Of a DNA stretch of 64,000 bases, positions 16,373 to 24,515 are shown one piece after another. The position numbers and the translations under genes are program-made. How positions within the stretch are numbered: position 1 is the first letter of the stretch; each line of letters begins with the position of its first letter. This stretch comes from Fibrobacter sp. UWEL (GTDB taxonomy: Bacteria > Fibrobacterota > Fibrobacteria > Fibrobacterales > Fibrobacteraceae). A model generated the notes under the pieces. It was not told the origin of the DNA. It did not search any database and worked only from the letters and a program-made list of their open reading frames with translations. Location of the stretch: positions 62,001 to 126,000 of the forward strand of contig NZ_FRBE01000006.1 of assembly GCF_900142535.1 (NCBI RefSeq), read 5' to 3'.

Positions 16373-16448
16373 TAAAAAAGCCCGTTAATAAGTTCTAGCA
16401 CAACTCACTAACAGGCTGATTGGGAATCGCTAAGAGCGAGACATAATC
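16373..16448 (-). ncRNA. small antisense RNA candidate
   Basis: On the minus strand a 15-bp stem (16402-16416 with 16380-16394, three G-U pairs, 7-base loop) is followed by TTTTTT, a strong intrinsic terminator. The same stem has three mismatches when read on the plus strand, so it is built for minus-strand transcription. TTGTCA (16484-16479), 18 bases, TAAAAT (16460-16455) offers a promoter, giving a transcript of about 75 bases opposing the leader from 16257. Confidence 0.5.
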
Positions 16449-16488
16449 ATTTCAATTTTAGTAATCTCCCATTCTATTTGACAAGTGA

Positions 16489-16553
16489 AACAATGTGCAG
16501 GGTCTCTGCACTTCGTGGTATCTGCGCTACGAAGTATTGTTCTGCACTTTTTT
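16489..16553 (+). terminator. three-way-junction fold with alternative terminator before DUF4417
   Basis: AACAAT (16489) pairs with ATTGTT (16536), enclosing GTGCAG/CTGCAC (16495-16511) and CTTCGTGG/CTACGAAG (16511-16534). A second CTGCAC at 16542-16547 is followed by T6. GTGCAG can pair with either copy but not both while the outer stem is formed, as in an attenuator. A further dyad CGAAG-CT-CTTCG lies at 16564-16575. Confidence 0.5.
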
Positions 16554-16615
16554 AAACATCTAGACGAAGCTCTTCGCCTAGGTTGTCAAACTTTCAACCA
16601 AAAATGGAGATTTCC

Positions 16616-17278
16616 ATGATAAAAAACTTTATGGATCTTTGCAAAATTGCAGAAGATTATACAACATACCTCCAAAATAGAGGAATTAAATTCAATGCGA
16701 ATGGCTTCCCTTTTTTCACAAAAGACATGTTCCTAGAAGAAACGCCTGAACTAATGATCCCCTACGATTTTCGAAAAACTCGTATTGTAGAGCACCCTGA
16801 TAAAACACTTCTATGTTTTTATTGTTCCGATGCGAGAATTTACCCAAGGTTAAGCAACATATTGAACGATATTTCTGAATACAAAAAATATCTCGGTGCC
16901 GTAGCAACCGACGTTACCATAACATCCGACATGGATGAAGAATGGCAGGACTTCGTCATGCTATTGAATCAATTATTCATGGCAGTCCTTGTTGTAAACG
17001 GAATAAAAATCGTCGCCAACCTTAGAACAGGAAATAATAAAACTCACCGCAATCTTGGAGGGATTCCCGCAGGTGTAATGTGGGCCACAGGATTCCTTGG
17101 CTGTTCTAAAGACAAGCCATATGACATGCGCTTTATATCATCAATTATTACCGTACATCCATCAAAACTGCTAATATACGGAAAAAATGATCCTTGCGCA
17201 ACCGAAAAACTATCTATGATAGGAATACCATATCTCATTTACCCTGACTACCACACAATTAGAAAGGAGGTCGCATAA
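16616..17278 (+). CDS. DUF4417 family protein
   Basis: 220 residues. The order of elements (IPYDF opening, LCFYCSDARIYPRLSNILND, YLGAVATDVTI, NGIKIVANLRTG, IPAGVMWATGFLGC, HPSKLLIYGK) matches DUF4417 proteins, found mostly on phages and other mobile elements; the molecular role is unknown. GGAG lies 6 bases before ATG 16616, preferred over upstream TTG 16583 and ATG 16604. The stop overlaps the next start (TAATG). First gene of a tight four-gene cluster. Confidence 0.75.
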   Translation: MIKNFMDLCKIAEDYTTYLQNRGIKFNANGFPFFTKDMFLEETPELMIPYDFRKTRIVEHPDKTLLCFYCSDARIYPRLSNILNDISEYKKYLGAVATDVTITSDMDEEWQDFVMLLNQLFMAVLVVNGIKIVANLRTGNNKTHRNLGGIPAGVMWATGFLGCSKDKPYDMRFISSIITVHPSKLLIYGKNDPCATEKLSMIGIPYLIYPDYHTIRKEVA

Positions 17279-17649
17279 TGTCTAATGCAAAAGAAAAATA
17301 CTCCACCTCCGCAAGTGAATACGTCACCGGAATGACTACAGCATCAAACAAAGCAAAGGAACGTTACGAGAGAAGTAAAAAGAAAAAAGAGCAGTACAGC
17401 AAAAATTGGAAGGAACAAAAGATTAATATCAACGAACTAACGGATAAATACACCCCTGGGGTGGAGCCGAAAGTAAGCGGTAGTAAAATGATTTGGAAAA
17501 ATGAAAAATACGAAATAAAAGCTGATTTAGGAGTAGGATCTGCACGCGTTTTTGACAGAAAGCTCAAAAATTATTTAGATATAAACGGAGATCCTTGCAA
17601 CAACAACGACTTGACGCACTTTGGAATCAAGAAAAAGGAGGAAATGTAA
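17278..17649 (+). CDS. basic hypothetical protein, possible effector of a toxin-immunity pair
   Basis: 123 residues, Lys-rich. The first half is a charged helix (YERSKKKKEQYSKNWKEQK); the second half is a compact domain (SGSKMIWKNEKYEIKADLGV, RVFDRKLKNYLDINGDPC, DLTHFGIKKKEEM). No family recognised. It is preceded by GAAAGGAGG at good spacing and overlaps the neighbours on both sides by one base. Its net positive charge beside an acidic partner suggests the two proteins bind each other; a toxin role is speculation. Confidence 0.65.
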   Translation: MSNAKEKYSTSASEYVTGMTTASNKAKERYERSKKKKEQYSKNWKEQKININELTDKYTPGVEPKVSGSKMIWKNEKYEIKADLGVGSARVFDRKLKNYLDINGDPCNNNDLTHFGIKKKEEM

Positions 17650-17999
17650 TGAGATTCACATTAGTCCTTGACTTTACTGAAATGACCTATTATGGCGGAA
17701 TCATTCCCAATACGCCTTTTCCTCCGGATCCGAGAATCGAAGAACATCATTTTGATGAAGAAGATCGTGATTTGCTAAACGAATTTTTCGTTGACGACAT
17801 TAACCAGTATTGCGGCACTCTTCTTGATGACGGAGATCTTGATTTCTACGACAAGGATAAATGTATACTGCTAAAGAAATGGCTTGCCGAAAAGATACCA
17901 ACGCTCTCTAATGAACGTTTAAAAAATCTATACAGCAAGCTACTTGAATACGCAACTAAAGCTATCAAACTTAATACTGGAGTTGTCATAGAACTTTGA
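17649..17999 (+). CDS. acidic hypothetical protein, possible partner of the preceding basic protein
   Basis: 116 residues, strongly acidic (IEEHHFDEEDRDLLNEFFVDD, LLDDGDLDFYDKDK), with C-terminal helices (ERLKNLYSKLLEYATKAIKL). Size, charge and order resemble immunity proteins, but no named family is recognised. ATG 17649 follows AAGGAGG by 7 bases and shares one base with the preceding stop. Confidence 0.65.
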   Translation: MRFTLVLDFTEMTYYGGIIPNTPFPPDPRIEEHHFDEEDRDLLNEFFVDDINQYCGTLLDDGDLDFYDKDKCILLKKWLAEKIPTLSNERLKNLYSKLLEYATKAIKLNTGVVIEL

Positions 18000-18373
18000 A
18001 AACCACATACAAACTATTGGGCGTCTTTTGGGACGGGCGCCCCTCTTTATCATTTTCGCTCCCGGAATTCAAAGAAGTTATTTTGCCTCGAAATTACTCT
18101 TGTAAATACGATTTATTTGACACAACGGAGTATATTCGATCAATTCGAGTATCAGATTTATTAAGCATTGAAAGTTTCAAAAAAATCCAGTTCATCATCA
18201 AACAACTATTTTTTTGTGAAAAGATTGTCATTTTATTTGACGAAACATTAAATATCAATAATCCAACAATCAAAAACTTATTAGACAAAAGAATATCGCA
18301 ATGCATACATTATGTACATGAGGCTATTCCAAAAGCAAAGATATTTAAGGCAAGTATAACAACCCATTCGTAG
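17996..18373 (+). CDS. hypothetical protein, last gene of the DUF4417 cluster
   Basis: 125 residues beginning at TTG 17996, which overlaps the preceding stop by 4 bases (TTGA). No ATG precedes the conserved-looking body (LLGVFWDGRPSLSFSLPEF). AT-rich codon use like the other three cluster genes and unlike ygiQ to the right. No domain recognised. Confidence 0.55.
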   Translation: MKTTYKLLGVFWDGRPSLSFSLPEFKEVILPRNYSCKYDLFDTTEYIRSIRVSDLLSIESFKKIQFIIKQLFFCEKIVILFDETLNINNPTIKNLLDKRISQCIHYVHEAIPKAKIFKASITTHS

Positions 18374-18418
18374 GAAAAGGTTCTTTCTCAAGAAAAAACT
18401 TTTTCTATCTTTCCCCAT

Positions 18419-20698
18419 ATGTACGATCCGCGCTTTTTACCAATTTGCAAAGAAGACCTAGACGAACTTGGCTGGGATTATGTTGACGTTATCGTCATCA
18501 GCGCGGATTGTTACGTAGACCACCCCAGTTTTGGGCACGCTGTTGTGGCTCGACTTTTTGAGCACGAAGGTTTGCGAGTGGCAATCCTTCCCCAGCCCAA
18601 CTGGCGTGATGACTTGCGCGATTTCAAGAAGTTGGGCACGCCCCGTCTATTCTTCTGCATCAGCAGCGGTATGGACAGCATGGTGAACCACTACACTGCA
18701 GGCAAACGTTTGCGTCATGACGACGCTTTTACTGCAGGCAACAAGGCAGGTTTCCGTCCGGATTACGCCACCTACACTTACGCAAAGATTGTGAAGATGC
18801 TTTACCCCGATGTACCGCTTTTGATTGGCGGTCTGGAAAGCAGTCTTCGTCGCGTCACCCATTACGATTACTGGAGCGACCGCCTAAAGCCTAGTATTAT
18901 GGCAGAAACGGAAGCGGACATTCTGGTGTACGGCATGGGCGAAAAGCCCTTGAAAGAAATTGTTCGCCTCTTGAAGAAGGGCGTTCCCTTCAGCAGTTTG
19001 AAGAACATCCCCCAGACGGCAGTTCTTGTGGACAAGGACAAAGTCCCCGCTCCTGGCAAGCACAAGGAACTGGGAACCAGTTGGGAAGATTTACGTTTGC
19101 CTAGCCACGAAGAATGCGTAGCCAGCAAGAAGACCCAGATCCAGAGTTACAACAAGGTGGACATTGAATGCAACAAGATGTTCCAGCGCCGCATCTTGCA
19201 AGATGTAGGTGACAAGACTGTTGTAATCAATCCGGCTTACCCGCCCATGGAATACGGCGAGCTGGATGAAAGTTTTGAATACCCTTATGCACGAGCACCG
19301 CATCCGCGATACAAGAAGCGCGGCGACGTTCCTGCATTCGAGATGATCAAGTTCAGCATCAACACCCACCGCGGTTGTTTCGGCGGTTGCAGTTTCTGCG
19401 CCATCAACGCACAGCAGGGAAAGTTCATTGCCAGCCGCAGCCGCGAAAGCATTTTGCGTGAAGTGGAAAAAGTGGTGAACATGGAAGGCTTCGCCGGAAC
19501 CATTACGGATTTGGGCGGCCCCAGTGCCAACATGTACAAGATGCGCGGCAGAGATCGCAGTCGCTGTTCCAAGTGTGCACGCCCCAGCTGCTGTACGCCC
19601 AACATTTGCGACAACATGAATACAAGCCATCGTGAATTGATTGACTTGTATCGGGAAGTCCGTAACCATCCGAAGGTGAAGCATCTGTTCATCGGTAGTG
19701 GTGTCCGTTACGACTTGCTGCTCCAGGAAAACTGCGACGAAAAGATTCGCGCTGAGCACGAAGAATATGCTCGCGACTTGATTGATTATCATGTGAGCGG
19801 TCGCTTGAAGGTGGCCCCGGAACATACGGTGGAAGCGGTTCTGAAATTGATTCGCAAGCCCAGCTTTACCCTGTTCCACAAGTTCAAGGAATTCTTTGAC
19901 GCGGAATGCGAACGCATTGGCAAGAAGCAGCAGCTCATTCCCTACTTCATCAGTAGCCATCCGGGTTGTACTGAGGCCGATATGGCGGAACTAGCCCTAG
20001 AAACCAAGCAGTTGGGGTTCCAGCTGGAACAGGTTCAGGACTTTACGCCCACCCCCATGACCATCGCCACGGAAATGTTCTACGCCGAGATGAAACCGGA
20101 TGGAACTCCCCTTTACGTTGCGAAAACGCCGGAACAGAAAAAGAGCCAGAAACAGTTCTTCTTCTGGTATATTCCCGAGAACCGCCCGCAGATTCGCGCC
20201 ACCTTGGAGCGCTTGAAGCTGGGCAAGATCAGCCGTCTGCTTCTGAGCAGAAGCGCCATTGCAGAAGGAAAGACGTACAGCCCCAGCAAGGAACGTGAAG
20301 AGAATCCGGAATTCCGCGAGAAGGACTTGCAGATGCGCGCCGAACGCAGTGTCATGTCCATTGTCCCGCAGAAGTCTGGCGAAAAGGGCCGCTGGGAAAA
20401 TTCTTCCCGCCGTGAACGCCGTCAGGCTGAATTTGGCGACAAGACCTGGACGCCAAAGCACGAGTTAAGAGATGCCCAACGCCGTGAAGGTCGCCGCGAC
20501 GACAACCGTTTTGAAAGCCGACGTGATGCTAGATCCCCGATCGGGTCGGGGATGACGAACGGGAACGGTCGCAGTTTCCACAGCGATCGTCGCGGAAACG
20601 TGCCCCAGGGCAACCGCAATAGCAACATGAACAAACCGCAGCAAAAGCGAAACGATTCGCCGGTACAGTTCAGTTCCAGACGCCGCCCCGGCAGATAG
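18419..20698 (+). CDS. YgiQ family radical SAM protein
   Basis: 759 residues. It matches the YgiQ/UPF0313 layout: an N-terminal cobalamin-binding-like region (DVIVISADCYVDHPSFGHA...), then the radical SAM cluster CFGGCSFC near residue 318, further Cys-rich segments (CSKCARPSCCTPNIC) and a long basic C-terminal tail. It should bind 4Fe-4S and cleave S-adenosylmethionine; the physiological substrate is unknown. The tail contains a dispersed palindromic repeat translated in frame (20525-20563). Confidence 0.92.
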   Translation: MYDPRFLPICKEDLDELGWDYVDVIVISADCYVDHPSFGHAVVARLFEHEGLRVAILPQPNWRDDLRDFKKLGTPRLFFCISSGMDSMVNHYTAGKRLRHDDAFTAGNKAGFRPDYATYTYAKIVKMLYPDVPLLIGGLESSLRRVTHYDYWSDRLKPSIMAETEADILVYGMGEKPLKEIVRLLKKGVPFSSLKNIPQTAVLVDKDKVPAPGKHKELGTSWEDLRLPSHEECVASKKTQIQSYNKVDIECNKMFQRRILQDVGDKTVVINPAYPPMEYGELDESFEYPYARAPHPRYKKRGDVPAFEMIKFSINTHRGCFGGCSFCAINAQQGKFIASRSRESILREVEKVVNMEGFAGTITDLGGPSANMYKMRGRDRSRCSKCARPSCCTPNICDNMNTSHRELIDLYREVRNHPKVKHLFIGSGVRYDLLLQENCDEKIRAEHEEYARDLIDYHVSGRLKVAPEHTVEAVLKLIRKPSFTLFHKFKEFFDAECERIGKKQQLIPYFISSHPGCTEADMAELALETKQLGFQLEQVQDFTPTPMTIATEMFYAEMKPDGTPLYVAKTPEQKKSQKQFFFWYIPENRPQIRATLERLKLGKISRLLLSRSAIAEGKTYSPSKEREENPEFREKDLQMRAERSVMSIVPQKSGEKGRWENSSRRERRQAEFGDKTWTPKHELRDAQRREGRRDDNRFESRRDARSPIGSGMTNGNGRSFHSDRRGNVPQGNRNSNMNKPQQKRNDSPVQFSSRRRPGR
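20525..20563. repeat. palindromic repeat inside the ygiQ-like gene
   Basis: CCCCGA-TCGGG-TCGGGG hairpin. Its reverse complement (CCCGTTCGTCAT...CGGGGATCTAGC) matches the intergenic copy at 33291-33330 at both ends, differing in the loop. It codes for ARSPIGSGMTNG in the disordered tail. Confidence 0.7.
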
Positions 20699-20707
20699 TT
20701 TCAAGAG

Positions 20708-20731
20708 CTCTCCCGTTCGGGAGAGTTTTTT
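20708..20731 (+). terminator. intrinsic terminator after the ygiQ-like gene
   Basis: Perfect CTCTCCC/GGGAGAG stem with GTTC loop and T6. Confidence 0.9.
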
Positions 20732-20868
20732 ATTACAAGACACCCCATTTACGGAATAATTTTTACACACCTACAACACGAAAACCACATAGATAAAGCA
20801 AGTTTTCCTAGGAATATTCCAAAATAAAAGATATTTCTTACACAGAAACATCTTTTTTGGAGCGTTTT

Positions 20869-23271
20869 ATGGGAAAAATGTGTTTTGGATTGGTTTCCGC
20901 TGCAACACTTGCGGCCTTGTTCGGCACCGCAGTAGCAGCAAATGGTGACGCCTATCAGTGGCCTGGTTACCGTTCGGACTTGGATTATGACACCAAGACG
21001 GTTCTTGGCGGGATGGATTTGACTCCTCCCACCGAATTCAACAATACCTGTGACGGTGTTACCGGAAAGAAAGCAGGCAAGTGGTGGGCTTTTTACTGGG
21101 GCAAGGATCGCGACTCCCGCATTACGGACGTGACTATCGACTCCATCCTGAAAAAGTACGACACGGATTTTGAATATCTGTACAACACCTTGGGCTGGGC
21201 ACCTGACGCACAGGCACAGGACGGCAAGTACAGTGCTGTATATTATTACGGTTCCGGCACCTGCGCTGGCGGCGATAAGACGGATACCACCGGCGGCTGG
21301 CAGACATGGGTGGCAGGCTACACCGCTGTGGCCGCAAGTTTCTACCCGCTTTACAGTTTCAACACTAGCTGCCCCTACGCAGATCGCAAATCCCAGATGG
21401 ACGCCATGGTTCACGAAGGCATCCATTCCATGACCAACGGGTACCCTGGTGCAAAGGACGCACATTGGTTCCAGGAAGCAGGCAACACCTGGATTCAGCA
21501 GGATATGTTCAGCCATCGCAATGCGGTTTATAGCGGCATGGGATTCTTGAATGCAGCCACCCTGATGGCCCCCTTCATGCCCATTGAATGCTATTCCGGC
21601 TGGCTCATTGACGGCACCTTCGGCGGCCCCGGCGCACAGGGCGTTACCGGCAAGAATCAGCGTAACCTCCTTGGCGGCGCCCAGTACAGCAACATCTTCC
21701 CCACCTTCATCGGAACATGGCTCGGTACAGGCGCAGTCCGCTGGATTTACGGAAACGCTTACGGCAACACCACCTACCTGCTGGAAACTTACGGCCTGGA
21801 CAAGGGCCTGGGAGATGCAGGCGTTCGTAGACTCATCACTGAATTTCGCGCCAAGATGGCTATGCTGGATATGAAGGAATGGTCCAACGAAATGAAGAAT
21901 CTGATCAACCAGAATTTCGGTGGCGACGCTTACGAAGAACAGTACTACTGGGACAACGGTGGCATCCGTAATTCCTGGACCATGACTCCTTACCAGACCA
22001 TGACTACAAGCGGCGAATACATCATCCCCGACGAAGCAACCACTCCGGGCTGGTCCGGCAGTAACGTTGTTCCTCTGAAGGTGCAGAGCGGCGCAAAGCA
22101 GGTCTCCGTCACATTCTATCCGGTGGGCAGCAATTCCAACAACACCAACATGAACTACTTGCTGTGCTATCGCGCTACAGACGGCACCCCCGTCTATAGC
22201 GAACCTATTACCGGCGAAGGTACCGTCACCTTGCGACTGGACAAGACTCCCTCCAGCACCAGTGGCAACCAGATGGTCTTCGCAGTGATCGTCAATACCG
22301 ATTACAAGTTCACTGGAAACGAAAACATCCGCACCAAGCATTTCAACTACAAGCTGAAACTTGAAGAAGGCTTAAGCGGTGCAGGCGCTTCCAACGTGAA
22401 GTACTATAACGATTTCAAGCTAACATACGACTGGAGCAGCCTGCCCAGCGGAACCACCACCGGCAACACTTCCAGCAGTTCTGCAACTCCGGCCTCCTCC
22501 AGTTCCTCCGTGAAGGCAACTTCCTCCAGCTCTTCAGAAAAGACGACCACCGTCTCTACAGGTAATGCAACGGAACTCTCTCTCAACGCCACCCTGCCTA
22601 TTGACGACAATTACGCAAGCGTGGCTGTGAACTTCGACGCAAGCGCCGTGGCTGCAGCTCTGGGCCTGACAACAGCAACCCTTTCTAACGCCACCTACTT
22701 CGCCATGGATAACGGAACCGCAAATACAACCTCTACCGCAACCGCACCGGGTCACTGGTTTGCAAAGGACGGCACTGTTGCCAACTGGTCCGATGACGAT
22801 TCCTACATCTTCGCGGAAATGGACTTGAACAGCGAAACCATCAAGATTGGACATTACCCCAACCGCGCAAGCAACGGGGACAAGTTCAATGCTCAGATAG
22901 GTTTAAGCTACAACGGAAAGACAGTCCTCTTTAACCTGGCAGTGAACGTAACCAACGAAATCGGCAACGAAGCTACCGAAAGCACTCTTGCAATGATGTA
23001 CGGCCTCACAGGACTTGCAAACCACATGAGTGTCATCAACCATCGCGGAAAACTTACCGTCAACTACAGACTGGATCGCAACGACAATGTGAAAGTAAGC
23101 CTGTTCAATCCCTCCGGCGCACTACTGGACGTAAGCATCAGCGGTATTGAATCCGCAGGAAACCATAGCAAAGTGATTGACTTAAATAAGCTGGGATTGC
23201 CGAAGGGAACCTACATCGTAAAGGTCACCTCGGGCAGCTACCAGGAAGCAAGAAGCGTCAACGTGAACTAA
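20869..23271 (+). CDS. secreted metallopeptidase-like protein with DUF4859 and C-terminal sorting domain
   Basis: 800 residues with a signal peptide (GLVSAATLAALFGTAVAA). HEGIH near residue 182 and WFQEAGNTW about 20 residues later resemble a zinc peptidase HExxH...E site. A Ser-rich linker (about 545-565) leads to a DUF4859-like beta domain (about 570-690), possibly carbohydrate-binding. A C-terminal domain (VKVSLFNPSGALL, GTYIVKV) of the type IX secretion-signal kind follows. GGAG sits 6 bases before ATG 20869; a TTG at 20857 is less likely. Probably secreted or cell-surface. Catalytic activity is unproven. Confidence 0.8.
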   Translation: MGKMCFGLVSAATLAALFGTAVAANGDAYQWPGYRSDLDYDTKTVLGGMDLTPPTEFNNTCDGVTGKKAGKWWAFYWGKDRDSRITDVTIDSILKKYDTDFEYLYNTLGWAPDAQAQDGKYSAVYYYGSGTCAGGDKTDTTGGWQTWVAGYTAVAASFYPLYSFNTSCPYADRKSQMDAMVHEGIHSMTNGYPGAKDAHWFQEAGNTWIQQDMFSHRNAVYSGMGFLNAATLMAPFMPIECYSGWLIDGTFGGPGAQGVTGKNQRNLLGGAQYSNIFPTFIGTWLGTGAVRWIYGNAYGNTTYLLETYGLDKGLGDAGVRRLITEFRAKMAMLDMKEWSNEMKNLINQNFGGDAYEEQYYWDNGGIRNSWTMTPYQTMTTSGEYIIPDEATTPGWSGSNVVPLKVQSGAKQVSVTFYPVGSNSNNTNMNYLLCYRATDGTPVYSEPITGEGTVTLRLDKTPSSTSGNQMVFAVIVNTDYKFTGNENIRTKHFNYKLKLEEGLSGAGASNVKYYNDFKLTYDWSSLPSGTTTGNTSSSSATPASSSSSVKATSSSSSEKTTTVSTGNATELSLNATLPIDDNYASVAVNFDASAVAAALGLTTATLSNATYFAMDNGTANTTSTATAPGHWFAKDGTVANWSDDDSYIFAEMDLNSETIKIGHYPNRASNGDKFNAQIGLSYNGKTVLFNLAVNVTNEIGNEATESTLAMMYGLTGLANHMSVINHRGKLTVNYRLDRNDNVKVSLFNPSGALLDVSISGIESAGNHSKVIDLNKLGLPKGTYIVKVTSGSYQEARSVNVN

Positions 23272-23309
23272 AGACATTAACACATCAAACCCCACCAAAA
23301 ACCGAAAAG

Positions 23310-23342
23310 GACCTGCAGATTCATTTCTGCAGGTCTTTTTTT
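23310..23342 (+). terminator. intrinsic terminator after the metallopeptidase-like gene
   Basis: GACCTGCAG/CTGCAGGTC perfect stem, 8-base loop, T7. Confidence 0.92.
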
Positions 23343-23400
23343 ACATCAAGATTGCTGAGCTTGCCGAAGCACCCCTCGGCAGGCTCGGGGAACTTAGTTA

Positions 23401-23558
23401 GCGTTCTTTGCAAGAACGCTCCACCATTGTAATCGAGCTTCGCTCGATTACCAAATGCTAGGCTCGGTCATGTCCGAGCAAGCTCGGCCGCGACTCTCAC
23501 CTTACGCATTTGTCACCGGGGTTCGTGCCTACGCGTTCTTTGCAAGAACGCTCCACCA
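23401..23558. repeat. 26-bp direct repeat: end of prmA duplicated downstream
   Basis: The 26 bases at 23533-23558, which encode the last residues of PrmA (WSVLAKN), recur exactly at 23401-23426, in the intergenic space. Each copy is itself a hairpin (GCGTTCTT-TGC-AAGAACGC). Between the copies lie further stems (TAATCGAG/CTCGATTA). Confidence 0.85.
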
Positions 23559-24374
23559 CTCACCAGAGGTTCTTTCCTGCGTGACGGAGAAGCCGGCTTC
23601 TTCAAACCATTTCAGGATGTATTCCTTTTCGGTGAGGAGCTGGCCAGAAATAATGATGTAACCACCGGGAGCCAGCAGGTCTTCCATGTCATCGCGCATA
23701 GGCCACAGTTCACTGCGGATCATGTTACAGAGAATGACGTCAAACTTCGTGCCGTCCTTGAAGGAATCCAGGAATCCCAGAACGCAATCGCTGGCATCAA
23801 AACCGTTACGTTCAAAGTTTTCCGCAATGCAGGGAATGGCCAGAGGGTCGATTTCGGTACCGACCGCAAGGCGAGCGCCCATACGGCGAGCAAACATGGC
23901 AAGAATTCCGGTACCTGTACCAATATCAAGAACAGTCTTACCTTCAAAATCCACAGATTCCATCAAGTGAGCGCAGCTGCTAGTGGTGTCGTGTTCACCG
24001 GTACCAAATGCAGTCTTTGCTTCCAGTTCCAAAACAACAGTCTTGGGATCTTCCGGAGTGTATTCCACCCAAGGGGGGCGAACCACCAGGCGGGGGCTCA
24101 CAGCAACGGGCTGAGCGCGATCGCGCCACCATTTGTCCCAATCCTTGGCAGCTTCTTCTTCGACGGTAAAATGATACTGGGGGAACTGAGCCACGATACG
24201 GTCACGTTCTTCCTTGTCTCCGGTGTAGAAACAAAAATCCGTGCGGCCAGATTCTGCGGGGTCCAATTCTTCCAAGGTTGCAACGCCAGCTTCAAAAAGC
24301 AAGTAGCTTGCAATTTCAAATTCTTCTTCAGAGCAATAGCCCTGTGCCTTATACCAAGTATCAATTTTCTGCAT
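23529..24374 (-). CDS. prmA: ribosomal protein L11 methyltransferase PrmA
   Basis: 281 residues. The N-terminal substrate-recognition domain is followed by FGTGEHDTT and SAM motif I LDIGTGTGILAMFARRMGA, then DVILCNMI in motif IV, the PrmA arrangement. It trimethylates ribosomal protein L11 in the cytoplasm. ATG 24374 gives MQKIDTWYKAQGY; an in-frame GTG at 24380 adds two residues, and neither has a clear ribosome site. The gene stands alone, opposite the AAA+ gene. Confidence 0.93.
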   Translation of the reverse strand: MQKIDTWYKAQGYCSEEEFEIASYLLFEAGVATLEELDPAESGRTDFCFYTGDKEERDRIVAQFPQYHFTVEEEAAKDWDKWWRDRAQPVAVSPRLVVRPPWVEYTPEDPKTVVLELEAKTAFGTGEHDTTSSCAHLMESVDFEGKTVLDIGTGTGILAMFARRMGARLAVGTEIDPLAIPCIAENFERNGFDASDCVLGFLDSFKDGTKFDVILCNMIRSELWPMRDDMEDLLAPGGYIIISGQLLTEKEYILKWFEEAGFSVTQERTSGEWWSVLAKNA

Positions 24375-24515
24375 ATCCACAATTTAGTAACTCTCACGGC
24401 CCCCTCAAATATCTTTTCACTTTTTCCTTTGACATTTTGATTTTTCAAGACGATAAAATGTTTAGGGAGGGGAACTCCCTTAAAAACCGGTCCGCCGGTC
24501 AACATTTAGGGTTAT

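Noticed and set aside
16583-18373. Prophage remnant
   Set aside because: DUF4417 occurs on phages, but no capsid, tail, integrase or lysis gene is present around the cluster.
20749-22341. 530-codon open frame on the minus strand
   Set aside because: Shadow of the metallopeptidase-like gene, whose plus-strand signal peptide, ribosome site and domains are clear.
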